A stretch of 64,000 bases of DNA from Vibrio rumoiensis (GTDB lineage: Bacteria; Pseudomonadota; Gammaproteobacteria; Enterobacterales; Vibrionaceae). The translations under genes and the position numbers were made by a program. The stretch covers positions 682,001 through 746,000 of the forward strand of contig NZ_AP018686.1 of NCBI RefSeq assembly GCF_002218045.2. Reading direction: 5' to 3'. Shown one piece after another: positions 8,916-18,210 of the stretch; within the stretch, counting starts at the first letter, position 1, and each line of letters starts with the position of its first letter. The notes under the pieces are model-generated. The model saw only the letters and a list, made by a program, of their open reading frames with translations, was not told where the DNA came from and made no database searches.

Positions 8916-10592
8916 TTATTGGCACTGAATTTCATCCCAGAACCAATTGGACTGTACCGGTGACTCCCAAATACCGGGGCCATTTTTCGCAATAAAGCAC
9001 TTACCCAAATAGGTTACTTTGTCGCCATTAGAAATTTGAGAAACACCCGGCTGCCAAGTAATGAATTCTTCTGCAGGCGTTGGTTCAGGCTCTGGTGTCG
9101 GTTCAGGCTCTGGCAAAGGTTCAACATCCCCACCGCCATTGACTTCACCGCTGACTAGAGACCAAGGGCCACCACTTGTCGGTGTATCACCTTGAGTCCA
9201 CCATGCAGCTTGATAAATAGCACCTTGGTAACTCACTTGATCGCCGCCAGTATAAACCTTACTTGCTTCCCATGTATTCACACCATCCACAGGAGGGTCA
9301 ACTGGCTCTGGAGTGACCGGCTCAAGATTATCAACCACCCTTACTTCTGGCCAACCAGCATGAGAGCCATAAAAGTTTTCGACGCATTTTTCATAATCAC
9401 CAGGTATTAAGGCTGAATATGCCGTTTGAAAACCCACTAACTCGCATTCAAATGAATAACCACCAGGGCGATCAGAATAATACTTCCAGTTACCATCCCA
9501 ATTGGTATACAGCACATCCGTTGCACCGTTTAAATTTAAACTTCCATAAGGTGTTTGTTGCCAACAAGTATTTTTTTCATCACTTTCAATTGGGATCTGA
9601 AAGTGTTCTGCAAGCCCTTCCCAGTAGCGAATACGGTTTACTGGTTGGCCTTTTTCTTTGTTTTGTTCACCACACTCTATACCACCATTGATAATGTTAA
9701 TTGTGGTACCAAAGCCATAACCAATCCCTGCATCAAGCTCACGCTGCGATGGAACCCAAGTGCGATCAATCACATGTAACATGGCAGGCTTAGGCGCTTG
9801 AGGCGTTAAGAAAAACCAAATCGCTGATGCTAAATTTAGCCATGAATCAGCGACTAACCCTGGATTATTGAGTAATACTGTCGCATCGCCATCAAACATG
9901 ACTTCCGAAAAAGCGCCATAATTAAAATGATAAGAAAGTTGTTTTGCGCCTCGACCAAAATAGCCTTCTCCTGCCGCACAAGGCCAACGCTTATTTTGCC
10001 AATCATCTTGCCCACAGCCTGTTGTATAACCGACTTGTCCTTCAGACCAACCCATTTCTCTCACGTGCACTAATGCTTGTTGCCACTCTTCTAAAGCAAG
10101 TGGGTTATCGGAAACATTATCTTTCGCGATATGCCCACCCGTTTCTTGTGAAAAATGAGCAAATGCGGTGATGATGGATTTTTTACATATCGCATCCGAA
10201 TCACGGCCATCGGTATACTCCCCACAGAAAGCAGGAAACTTACCTATGGCTTTTAAAAAACGGCTATAGGTATATTCTGGAGCCGCCATTTGGGTTAAAT
10301 AATTCCAATCAGAAAGCGGAAATACCCGTTCAACACGCTTAACGTTGTCCGGGTTAGTCTCAGCTCCCGGTTCAATCGCATCAACGATACTGTTATCTCT
10401 GGTTTCAAGCGCTTTCGACCATACCGCATACATAGGATCTGCGGTCTTTTGTTGCTCTATCGCTTCAAGCTCGCCACGGTCAACAACATAACCAGTCGGG
10501 TTATCCGGATCCGGTTGAATCGTCATGTTTGCATAAGTTGGGAGGGCGTAAAATGCCGCTAAAGCGACAACGATCGTTTTCCGTTTAAACAT
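8916..10592 (-). CDS. Secreted family GH19 chitinase with chitin-binding modules
   Basis: A 558-residue exported glycoside hydrolase. The start at 10592 is chosen because AGGAG lies 7 bp upstream and it yields a signal peptide ending near PTYA at residue 21. The GH19 catalytic region covers about residues 110-350: FAHFSQETGGH holds the likely catalytic glutamate (about E150) and GYFGRGAKQLSYHFNYG is the typical GH19 segment. Two CBM5/12-like modules (W-x-Y-GGDQVSYQGAIYQA type near 440-480, and a second near 510-555) flank a Pro-Glu linker. It should hydrolyse chitin outside the cell. Confidence 0.88.
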   Translation of the reverse strand: MFKRKTIVVALAAFYALPTYANMTIQPDPDNPTGYVVDRGELEAIEQQKTADPMYAVWSKALETRDNSIVDAIEPGAETNPDNVKRVERVFPLSDWNYLTQMAAPEYTYSRFLKAIGKFPAFCGEYTDGRDSDAICKKSIITAFAHFSQETGGHIAKDNVSDNPLALEEWQQALVHVREMGWSEGQVGYTTGCGQDDWQNKRWPCAAGEGYFGRGAKQLSYHFNYGAFSEVMFDGDATVLLNNPGLVADSWLNLASAIWFFLTPQAPKPAMLHVIDRTWVPSQRELDAGIGYGFGTTINIINGGIECGEQNKEKGQPVNRIRYWEGLAEHFQIPIESDEKNTCWQQTPYGSLNLNGATDVLYTNWDGNWKYYSDRPGGYSFECELVGFQTAYSALIPGDYEKCVENFYGSHAGWPEVRVVDNLEPVTPEPVDPPVDGVNTWEASKVYTGGDQVSYQGAIYQAAWWTQGDTPTSGGPWSLVSGEVNGGGDVEPLPEPEPTPEPEPTPAEEFITWQPGVSQISNGDKVTYLGKCFIAKNGPGIWESPVQSNWFWDEIQCQ

Positions 10593-10915
10593 AGGTGTCT
10601 CCTTATTGTTTTGAACCACCTAGAGATTAGTGCCGGATAAGGGAATAAAAACAGCATCAAAACTGAGGATATATTGCTTTTGCGAGTGATTTAAAGATCA
10701 CAGTGAAAGTAATTGAATTAACGGAGAAAAGGTATGAGAAGTAAACTGACATGCTGAGGTCAATGCTGGAATTTACGTAATCAATGTAATTGAGTAATTG
10801 AATAGTTCAAAGTGGCTCTCAAAAAAGCACCAACAGCTCGATGCTGTATAGCCGTCACATTTTTGCCTGATTAGAATGCCCACTACTTTACCGATCAAGA
10901 TGGGCCTAGAGCAGT
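10593..10915. other. Intergenic region between divergent chitinase and unknown gene
   Basis: This region holds the promoters of the leftward chitinase and the rightward gene at 10916. A loose dyad at 10686-10701 resembles a CRP site but has the wrong spacing. Nothing else stands out. Confidence 0.35.
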
Positions 10916-11797
10916 ATGAGTTTACCTACCCAACGCGCCAAATTACTTTTGAACGTCACGTCGATTCAACATGATGGTTTTATACAATATTTATTGTCAT
11001 CAAAATGCTATGACTCTGAAACCGGTTTTTTTTCTGTCACTTGCGACATTATCCAGCATCCGAGTCATTGGTATGAAGGGATAGAAACGAGTTTGCAATG
11101 GCTCATCCCTAAAGGACTAAAAAAGTACGGGGTTGCTTTATTAGCAGATAAAGAATCGCGACACATTAGGGCTCAAGACGTCCTATTTTGCTCTCCTGAA
11201 CTCAAACTGGGAGACAATACGGTTGCCATTTTACAATCGATTCCTAACGCTTTAGATGAATCTCTTTTATTCGAGTACTTAGGCGTCAACACGACTTCAC
11301 CTCATCATCAAACCCTATTTTGGCAATCCGCTTTAGGTACACTTTCCGATGGCTCACTGGGAAAGAGTGTTGTTGATTTATTTGGTTTACCTCATAACAA
11401 ACAATCTAAAATCACTTCACGCTTTAATGGTCAATCATGGTTAAAGTCAAGTATTGAAACATTATGCGAACGAAAAGAAAGCCAGCTATGTTACGCCGTT
11501 TCACGTAACCAAAATGACCGTACACAATATCTTTCCTTCGATACTGACGACACCAATAAATTAGTCAATTTGCAGTGGAAAGAATGTGTCAGTAAGGCTT
11601 TTTTATTTGCCAAAATCCCACATTCTCAAGTACAAGAGATCACCTCAGCTTATAAAGATGAACACCAAATTAACAAAGTGTTACGAGAATATTGTCATTT
11701 CCAACAGCAGCTAGAAGCATTAGAAGATATGTTACCTTTCTTACGAACCATGGATAATTCGGTCAAATTAGATTGGGTCACATTGAATGAAACATAA
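10916..11797 (+). CDS. Hypothetical protein, 293 aa
   Basis: I do not recognise this protein. It has no signal peptide or membrane segment, so it is probably cytoplasmic. It is rich in polar residues and has a weakly helical C-terminus (residues about 225-290). It stands alone between the leftward chitinase and yccA, with its own promoter space on each side. Codon use looks like its neighbours, so I take it as a native chromosomal gene of unknown role. Confidence 0.7.
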   Translation: MSLPTQRAKLLLNVTSIQHDGFIQYLLSSKCYDSETGFFSVTCDIIQHPSHWYEGIETSLQWLIPKGLKKYGVALLADKESRHIRAQDVLFCSPELKLGDNTVAILQSIPNALDESLLFEYLGVNTTSPHHQTLFWQSALGTLSDGSLGKSVVDLFGLPHNKQSKITSRFNGQSWLKSSIETLCERKESQLCYAVSRNQNDRTQYLSFDTDDTNKLVNLQWKECVSKAFLFAKIPHSQVQEITSAYKDEHQINKVLREYCHFQQQLEALEDMLPFLRTMDNSVKLDWVTLNET

Positions 11798-12048
11798 TAG
11801 TTAAATAACCGTTTATTCTATAGGCCGTTACCTTTTCATATCATGTTACAACTTACCCTTACGGCCACAGCCAAATTCCCGTAGAATAAAGTTACTGAGT
11901 ATATTTAGTGAAGGCCTTGAAAAAGTGAACTTTTACCACCATAAATGTACTTAACGATACTTAGTTTATTTTTTAAGTAAGCCAATAGCATTAACCAAGT
12001 ACTCAAATTTTAATGTTATAGGTATCAAGTGTATTAACGAGGGAAACT

Positions 12049-12711
12049 ATGAACAGTCCACTAACATCACGCTCTGCAAGAAGCGAAAGCGTTGTACAAA
12101 CAAACCGAGTGTTACGTAACACTTACTTTTTATTGTCAATGACACTACTTTGGTCTGCGGTTGTGGCTGGTGTATCAATGGCGCTAAACTTACCTCGTCC
12201 AGGCATTATCCTGATGCTAGTTGGTTTCTATGGTTTACTTTTCTTAACGGAAAAAAACCGCAACTCTAGCTTAGGTTTAGTCTTCGCTTTCTTATTCACG
12301 GGTTTCTTAGGCTATAGCCTTGGTCCAATCCTGAATATGTACGTTGGTGCTGGAATGGGTGATGTTATTGTCACTGCACTTGGTGGTACTGCTTTATCTT
12401 TCATGGCAGCCTCGGCTTATGCATTAACCACTAAACGTGATTTATCAGTGCTAAACGGCGTTATGATGGCAGGTGCAATTGTATTGATCGTTGGTATGGT
12501 GGCAAGTTTCTTCATCCAAATTCCGATGTTCCACCTAGCTCTAAGCGCAATGTTTGTTCTATTCTCAACTGGCGCTATTTTGCTGACAACACAGAACATC
12601 GTACGTGGTGGCGAGACGAACTATATCTCAGCGACGATCACTCTGTATGTTTCAATTTATAATATTTTCATTAGCTTATTGAGCATCTTAGGTATTACAA
12701 GCCGAGATTAA
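12049..12711 (+). CDS. yccA: Bax inhibitor-1 family membrane protein YccA
   Basis: A 220-residue inner-membrane protein with about seven hydrophobic segments and the UPF0005/BI-1 pattern. In E. coli YccA is a substrate and modulator of the FtsH protease. The cytoplasmic N-terminus (first 25 residues) is short and charged, as in YccA. GAGGGAAACT precedes the ATG. The order yccA-tusE-yccX-rlmI matches E. coli, which supports the name. Confidence 0.9.
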   Translation: MNSPLTSRSARSESVVQTNRVLRNTYFLLSMTLLWSAVVAGVSMALNLPRPGIILMLVGFYGLLFLTEKNRNSSLGLVFAFLFTGFLGYSLGPILNMYVGAGMGDVIVTALGGTALSFMAASAYALTTKRDLSVLNGVMMAGAIVLIVGMVASFFIQIPMFHLALSAMFVLFSTGAILLTTQNIVRGGETNYISATITLYVSIYNIFISLLSILGITSRD

Positions 12712-12739
12712 TTCTGCTACTGAAATGATTAAATATACT

Positions 12740-12771
12740 AAAGCCTGAAGGGAAACTTTCAGGCTTTTTTG
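12740..12771 (+). terminator. Intrinsic terminator after yccA
   Basis: An AAGCCTGAA stem and its complement enclose a short loop and end in six T residues. Confidence 0.8.
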
Positions 12772-12888
12772 TGTCAATTTAATGCAGCTAAAAAGTTTTG
12801 ATACCAATATCATTAGATTCAGCCTCTGATTACTATTATGATTACCGCCAGCAATGAATATTCAGCTAACGCTGACAGGACTGTATAA

Positions 12889-13218
12889 ATGTATCAATAT
12901 AACGGCAAAACCATCGAAACAGATAAAGAAGGCTACCTTCTCAACCACGCAGACTGGGACGAAAATCTTGTTCCTATGATCGCAGAACATGAAGGAATTG
13001 AACTTACTGACGCGCATTGGGAAGTCATTCTCTTTGTCAGAAAGTTTTATCTTGAATTTAATACTTCTCCTGCGGTACGTATGCTGGTTAAAGCAATGGA
13101 AAAAGAACATGGCCCAGAAAAAGGCAATAGCAAATACCTGTTTACATTATTCCGCAAAGGCCCGGCGAAACAAGCCACAAAATTAGCCGGTTTACCGAAA
13201 CCTGCAAAATGCTTATAA
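12889..13218 (+). CDS. tusE: Sulfur-relay protein TusE (DsrC family)
   Basis: A 109-residue DsrC/TusE protein that accepts sulfur from TusBCD and hands it to MnmA for 2-thiouridine formation in tRNA. The C-terminus reads GLPKPAKCL: the penultimate cysteine (C108) is the sulfur carrier, while the second cysteine found in true DsrC is absent, which fits TusE. Its place between yccA and yccX is conserved. Confidence 0.93.
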   Translation: MYQYNGKTIETDKEGYLLNHADWDENLVPMIAEHEGIELTDAHWEVILFVRKFYLEFNTSPAVRMLVKAMEKEHGPEKGNSKYLFTLFRKGPAKQATKLAGLPKPAKCL

Positions 13219-13257
13219 ACATGAAAACTGGTCATATTAAGGGATCATGCTCTACCA

Positions 13258-13530
13258 CTATAAAATAGCGAAATCCCTTTCTGTGACTAAGTTCGTTTCA
13301 ATTTCTTTTACCGACTCAACATAAGCAGTTCTTGGCCCTTTCTTTAACCACTCATAGAACTCCGCGACCTTTTGTTCATTCCCGCACGCGAGCACTTCAA
13401 CATCACCGTTCGTAAGATTTTTGGCGTGACCGGTCAAACCTAGTGTCAGCCCATAATGTGCTGTTTGATAACGAAACCCGACTCCTTGCACCCTACCTGA
13501 CACCACAAACATTCGGTTTACCATCGTCAT
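13258..13530 (-). CDS. yccX: Acylphosphatase YccX
   Basis: A 90-residue acylphosphatase that hydrolyses acyl phosphates such as carbamoyl phosphate. The signature VSGRVQGVGFR holds the phosphate-binding Arg, and NLTNGDVEV holds the catalytic Asn. The downstream tusE gene converges on it. An in-frame ATG two codons in is an alternative start. Confidence 0.92.
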   Translation of the reverse strand: MTMVNRMFVVSGRVQGVGFRYQTAHYGLTLGLTGHAKNLTNGDVEVLACGNEQKVAEFYEWLKKGPRTAYVESVKEIETNLVTERDFAIL

Positions 13531-13684
13531 ATACGTACTCCTATTTTTACGTTCATTTATTCTTCGTTCCTATATAAGCTTAGTGATAAAGCATCGGATA
13601 CAAAACATTTATAGCGATTCATTTGCTTTCCTACTCACATTCCATGAAAATAGCGCATCCTATTTTTTCAGGCAATTTCTAACT

Positions 13685-14872
13685 ATGTCAGCAGCTATCT
13701 ATCTCGTTAAAGGCAGAGAAAAATCTCTACTTCGTCGCCACCCTTGGGTTTTTTCTCGTGGTATTCAAAGAATCGATGGAAAACCAGCATTAGGAGAAAC
13801 GGTAGATATCTATTCCAACCAAGGACAATGGTTAGCGAAAGCCGCTTTCTCTCCACAATCTCAAATTCGTGCTCGTGTTTGGAGCTTTGAGAAAGAAGAC
13901 ATTAATACCGATTTCTTTATTCAACGCTTAACTGATGCTCAAAATATGCGTAATGCGATTATCGAACGTGGTGGATTGACTGGTTATCGTTTAATCGCAG
14001 GTGAATCGGATGGACTACCTGGTATCACCATTGATCGCTACCAAGATTTTCTCGTATGCCAACTACTCAGTGCCGGCGCAGAAGCAAAACGTGAAGAACT
14101 CATTGAAGCATTAAAAGTCGTTTATCCAACTTGTAGCATCTACGAACGTTCTGATGTATCGGTACGTAAAAAAGAAGGCTTAAAAGAACGTCAAGGCGTC
14201 TTGCATGGCGACACACCACCAGATGTTGTCGTTATTGAAGAAAATGGCGTAAAGATTCAAGTTGATATTAAATCTGGCCATAAAACTGGTTTTTACCTTG
14301 ACCAACGCGACAGCCGTCAGCTTTCAATGAAATATGTCGATGGAAAAACCGTACTGAACTGTTTTTCCTACACTGGTGGATTTGGTCTTTATGCATTAAA
14401 AGGTAATGCTGAACATGTTGTAAATGCTGATGTATCACAACCTGCCCTCGATAATGCTAAAGCAAACGCGGAATTAAATGGTTTTGATATTTCTAAAGCT
14501 GAATTCTTAAATGCCGACGTATTTAAACTTTTACGCGAGTATCGTGAAAATGGCACTAAATTTGATGTCGTTATCATGGATCCACCAAAGTTTGCCGAAT
14601 CAAAAGCGCAATTAAATGGAGCTTGTCGTGGTTATAAAGACATCAATATGTTGGCCATGCAGATTTTAAAACCGGGTGGCACTTTGCTGACTTATTCATG
14701 CTCAGGTCTTATGGAGCAAAACCTATTCCAGAAAATCTTAGCTGATGCAGCTTTAGATGCTGGACGTAAAATGCAATTTATAGAACGTTTTGGACAAGCA
14801 GCTGATCACCCTGTAGATAGCGCCTACCCTGAAGGTTTTTATCTTAAGGGATTTGCCTGTCAGGTCATTTAG
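13685..14872 (+). CDS. rlmI: 23S rRNA m5C1962 methyltransferase RlmI
   Basis: A 395-residue SAM-dependent methyltransferase. An N-terminal PUA domain (about residues 2-70) precedes the Rossmann methyltransferase domain with FSYTGGFGLYAL (SAM loop), MDPPKFA (motif IV) and TYSCSG with the catalytic Cys. The open frame extends back to 13583, but the start at 13685 gives the length of E. coli RlmI (396). It is divergent from yccX. Confidence 0.92.
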   Translation: MSAAIYLVKGREKSLLRRHPWVFSRGIQRIDGKPALGETVDIYSNQGQWLAKAAFSPQSQIRARVWSFEKEDINTDFFIQRLTDAQNMRNAIIERGGLTGYRLIAGESDGLPGITIDRYQDFLVCQLLSAGAEAKREELIEALKVVYPTCSIYERSDVSVRKKEGLKERQGVLHGDTPPDVVVIEENGVKIQVDIKSGHKTGFYLDQRDSRQLSMKYVDGKTVLNCFSYTGGFGLYALKGNAEHVVNADVSQPALDNAKANAELNGFDISKAEFLNADVFKLLREYRENGTKFDVVIMDPPKFAESKAQLNGACRGYKDINMLAMQILKPGGTLLTYSCSGLMEQNLFQKILADAALDAGRKMQFIERFGQAADHPVDSAYPEGFYLKGFACQVI

Positions 14873-14960
14873 TGGCTATTGTGTATCCATACCTGATCTT
14901 ACTTACAATATGCCTAACTTTTAAACAAAATTCATAAAACTCACAGTAGAGAGTAATAAC

Positions 14961-15311
14961 ATGTCAAAATTAACATCGGACATTCAAGCTAATCTTGATC
15001 TTTTCGTACAAGAGACTCAAGAAACAAAATTGGTTTGGGGACTTAAAAATGAAGATGGCTGGTTAGCTTGTGATTCTTCAGAGTTTGAAAATAGTGAAGT
15101 GATGCCATTCTGGTCATCAAAAGAAGACGCTCAAATGCACAATGTTGAAGAGTGGGCGGATTTTGAAGTTCTAGAGATTCCGTTAGATATCTTTGTTGAA
15201 GACTGGTTAATCACGCTTTCTGAAGATGGTGTTTTAATTGGTACTAACTGGAATACTCAACTTGAAGGTAAAGAAGTTGAGCCGAGTGAGCTGGCTAAAA
15301 TGTACCTTTAA
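14961..15311 (+). CDS. DUF2750 domain protein
   Basis: A 116-residue acidic cytoplasmic protein that matches the DUF2750 pattern (VWGLKNEDGWLACDS, the PFWSSKEDA segment and a W-rich C-terminal half). The function is unknown. GAGAG precedes the ATG and an intrinsic terminator follows, so it is a single-gene unit. Confidence 0.75.
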   Translation: MSKLTSDIQANLDLFVQETQETKLVWGLKNEDGWLACDSSEFENSEVMPFWSSKEDAQMHNVEEWADFEVLEIPLDIFVEDWLITLSEDGVLIGTNWNTQLEGKEVEPSELAKMYL

Positions 15312-15333
15312 GTACAATTGGCAGTAATAACCG

Positions 15334-15365
15334 AAAAAGCCCTTCATCATCGAAGGGCTTTTTTA
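15334..15365. terminator. Bidirectional terminator between DUF2750 gene and queC
   Basis: A 12-bp stem (AAAAAGCCCTTC and complement) has a 6-base loop, with T runs on both strands, and lies between convergent genes. Confidence 0.85.
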
Positions 15366-15380
15366 TGGCGGAATAAAAAT

Positions 15381-16070
15381 TTAAGATTGTTTCGCGTTCA
15401 AAGCCGCCATGATTGCTTCTCGGTTTTCTAAGTAATCGACTAAACCCGCCTTTCGAAGATCACAGGCAGGACAGTCACCACACCCATCGCCGATGATTCC
15501 GTTATAACAGGTTAATGTTTCATTTCTTACGAGATCTAATGCATTAAATTGATCCGCTAGTGCCCATGTTTCCGCTTTGTTTAACCACATCAGAGGAGTT
15601 TCAATGGTAAATTGACGATCCATACCTAAAACTAAAGACTGATTAATTGATTTCACAAACTCATCACGGCAGTCAGGATAACCAGAAAAATCGGTTTCAC
15701 AAACTCCGGTGATGACGCTATGAGCCCCAATTTGATAAGCATAAATCCCAGCAAGGGTTAAAAATAAGATATTACGCCCAGGCACAAATGAATTAGGTAG
15801 CCCATTAGCTTGCAATTCATGCGATACCGGAATGTCGTCACGAGTTAACGAGCTTATCGCCAATTCGTTTAACAGACCAACATCCATCACTTTATGAGCT
15901 TTAACCCCTAGCTTTTTTGCTAGAGATTGAGCCACTTCAATTTCTAATTTGTGCCTTTGACCATAATCAAAAGTAATGGCATGCACTTCATCAAATTCTT
16001 TTAAGGCTTTCACGAGACAAGTGGTTGAATCTTGCCCACCACTGAAAACTACAACCGCTTTAGATGTCAT
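15381..16070 (-). CDS. queC: 7-cyano-7-deazaguanine synthase QueC
   Basis: A 229-residue ATP-dependent enzyme that converts carboxydeazaguanine to preQ0 in queuosine synthesis. The PP-loop FSGGQDST is near residues 8-15, and the zinc site is CYNGIIGDGCGDCPACDLRK near 190-210. The start at 16070 gives the usual length (E. coli 231) and begins MTSKAVVVF; the longer frame to 16124 overlaps the upstream gene. The upstream Nudix-PAP2 gene lies 10 bp away on the same strand. Confidence 0.93.
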   Translation of the reverse strand: MTSKAVVVFSGGQDSTTCLVKALKEFDEVHAITFDYGQRHKLEIEVAQSLAKKLGVKAHKVMDVGLLNELAISSLTRDDIPVSHELQANGLPNSFVPGRNILFLTLAGIYAYQIGAHSVITGVCETDFSGYPDCRDEFVKSINQSLVLGMDRQFTIETPLMWLNKAETWALADQFNALDLVRNETLTCYNGIIGDGCGDCPACDLRKAGLVDYLENREAIMAALNAKQS

Positions 16071-16080
16071 GAGGATTTCT

Positions 16081-17529
16081 CTATTTTTTCGGATAACTAC
16101 CAATACAACTGATTTTAATGACAATATACGTTAATACAAACCAAAAACCACATTGAGCAAAATAACCACTAATTGAGCTTTGAGTAATAGAAGTTAGCCA
16201 GTGTTGTTGGGTGATGAAAATTCCGTAGGTAATCAAACACGTTGCTACCATTTTTACGATTAAATAAGGTAACGTTAAATGAGGAACTTTGATTAGACTT
16301 GGTAATGAAATCACAAAAGCAAATGTGATCCCAGCAAGGTTAGCTAACTGTATTGAATGTAGGGAGTAAGCCAGTATAAGTAAACCACCAAGGGAGCCCC
16401 ACCACAATGCTGGTTGTAACATAATAAGCTTCGCCGCGACAGACTGTTTATCATCAAGGCGAATGTAATGCCACAAAATTAATAGCCCTATAACATATCC
16501 AAATAGTACATCCGAAATAAATTGCTCTCCGAGCATAATGCTGGATAGCCCTTGAATAAGAGTTACACCAATCAACAACACTAAACATCGCCAGATAGAC
16601 TCATATTCATACATTTTCTTCCATATATGAAAAAGATAACCAATCAGCACGATACTAAGTGCCGTTCTTATACTTGGTGTACTAAAGCCTAATATATCCG
16701 TTAGCTGCAACGGTGGTAGATAGATAAAGGGTCTTGGAAACTTTAATCCCAATTGAATTAATAACGTAATCGTTACCGTTACGATACCAACATATGCCAT
16801 TTGTAAGCTCGGCTTTCCACCAAAATAATAAATCATTATTGGCATTAAGAATAAAACGCCAAAAATACTTGCCGTTGAATTAAACACTTTCAATACATCA
16901 AAAATAAACGCTGAAATCCATTTGGGCAGCAACGAAATTGTCGACTGTATTTTTTCAATAACAGGCAACTCAAATTGATGCATTAAAGGGGCTGCACTTA
17001 TGGCCGAATCGATATATTGAATAGGTGCATTGGGTACATCATGATTAAGCACTTGTTGATGGTATTGAGCTGGATAACGATATTCTTGAGGTTTAATCAT
17101 ATCTGCATAGCCAAGCAATACTTGTTTCGTTTCAATACCAAAATCAGGGGCAAACCATGCTGGTAATACATGAAAACCATGGTGATTTCGAGCCGTAAAA
17201 GCGATGACACCGGATGCAGGCTCACAGTGAAAAACTACCGCAGTTTCAGTTTGAGTGAGTATTTCTTTTGCGGTGACAACCAACCCCGTTTCTTCCCATG
17301 TTTCTCGTTCTGCTGCTTTATTAGCGGCTTCGTTTAGATCAATCGTTCCACCTGGTAACGATAGCTTTTGCGTAAATACTTCCTTAACAAAAACAACCTG
17401 ATCATCTGATTGTATGTAGCACAAAGCGCCTTTTATGTTCGATGGAATTTTTTCTGGCACGGGCTGTTGAGCAGCAGATACCATTAATGGTGCTATAAAA
17501 AATAAAAGCAAAAATAGATATTTATTCAC
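16081..17529 (-). CDS. Nudix hydrolase-PAP2 membrane fusion protein
   Basis: A 482-residue fusion. I place the start at the GTG at 17529: AGG lies upstream, it yields a clean signal/anchor (VNKYLFLLLFFIAPLMVSA), and it avoids overlapping the upstream GNAT gene. A complete Nudix box (G-x5-E-x7-RE-x2-EE-x-G) covers about residues 61-83, facing the periplasm if the leader is cut. The rest is a PAP2-type membrane domain of five or six segments. Its three motifs are altered: LKFPRP, PSIR instead of PSGH, and S-S-x5-Q-x3-D instead of SR-x5-H-x3-D. The PAP2 part therefore looks catalytically dead. Confidence 0.8.
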   Translation of the reverse strand: MNKYLFLLLFFIAPLMVSAAQQPVPEKIPSNIKGALCYIQSDDQVVFVKEVFTQKLSLPGGTIDLNEAANKAAERETWEETGLVVTAKEILTQTETAVVFHCEPASGVIAFTARNHHGFHVLPAWFAPDFGIETKQVLLGYADMIKPQEYRYPAQYHQQVLNHDVPNAPIQYIDSAISAAPLMHQFELPVIEKIQSTISLLPKWISAFIFDVLKVFNSTASIFGVLFLMPIMIYYFGGKPSLQMAYVGIVTVTITLLIQLGLKFPRPFIYLPPLQLTDILGFSTPSIRTALSIVLIGYLFHIWKKMYEYESIWRCLVLLIGVTLIQGLSSIMLGEQFISDVLFGYVIGLLILWHYIRLDDKQSVAAKLIMLQPALWWGSLGGLLILAYSLHSIQLANLAGITFAFVISLPSLIKVPHLTLPYLIVKMVATCLITYGIFITQQHWLTSITQSSISGYFAQCGFWFVLTYIVIKISCIGSYPKK

Positions 17530-17552
17530 TCGATGACCTAAATTGAACCCAA

Positions 17553-18029
17553 CTAAACCACTGACTTTCGAAGCCAATGAATATGTGCGGAAAATCCCCG
17601 TTTGTTATATAAAGACTGAGCGGCTTGGTTAAAATTCCATACTTCAACAAAAATTTGTTGGACGCCATAATCAATCAAGGTGTGCTCAATCTTAGATAGA
17701 AGCTGGTCCGCTACGCCTGTTTTTCTATATGCAGGAAGAACAAATAACTCATCAATGCTTCCCATAGGAACAGCTTTACTCACTGTTGAAACTAATTCAC
17801 AAAAATGTCCAGTAACAAAACCAATAATGACACCAGAATCTTCCTTCGCGACATAAACGAGACATTCGGGTGAATCTAAATATCGAGCGATGCTTTTTTC
17901 TTGCTCTATTTCTTCAGGCGTTTTAAAAAAGTCGGGACATGACTCATGATGGTGGCTATGAAGTTGAAACATGAGCTCATCCAGTTGAGGTAAGTCTTTT
18001 TGCGAAGCTGCACGTATTTGAATCGTCAT
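17553..18029 (-). CDS. GNAT family N-acetyltransferase
   Basis: A 158-residue acetyltransferase. The acetyl-CoA-binding segment reads LFVLPAYRKTGVADQLL (R/Q-x-x-G-x-G/A type) near residues 90-107, followed by QIFVEVWNFNQAAQSLYNKRGF. The substrate cannot be told from sequence. It is the first gene of a likely GNAT-Nudix/PAP2-queC leftward unit. Confidence 0.82.
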   Translation of the reverse strand: MTIQIRAASQKDLPQLDELMFQLHSHHHESCPDFFKTPEEIEQEKSIARYLDSPECLVYVAKEDSGVIIGFVTGHFCELVSTVSKAVPMGSIDELFVLPAYRKTGVADQLLSKIEHTLIDYGVQQIFVEVWNFNQAAQSLYNKRGFSAHIHWLRKSVV

Positions 18030-18210
18030 ATCCAGTTGATTATTTTCTTAAAATAGCTATCAAACTAAGTATTCTACTGCATTAAATTGATTTTGTACTT
18101 AGCATGTTACTGATTTTCTTTATTGACGTGCGGTGACAGCAATAACTCAACCCTTTCTTATTTTTGCGAATTCTATTACAGTAAAAACCTCCTTCCAAAT
18201 GGATCCGATT

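Noticed and set aside
10686..10701. CRP-like dyad GTGAT-N6-ATCAC upstream of the chitinase
   Set aside because: The spacing between half-sites is two bases longer than in CRP sites.
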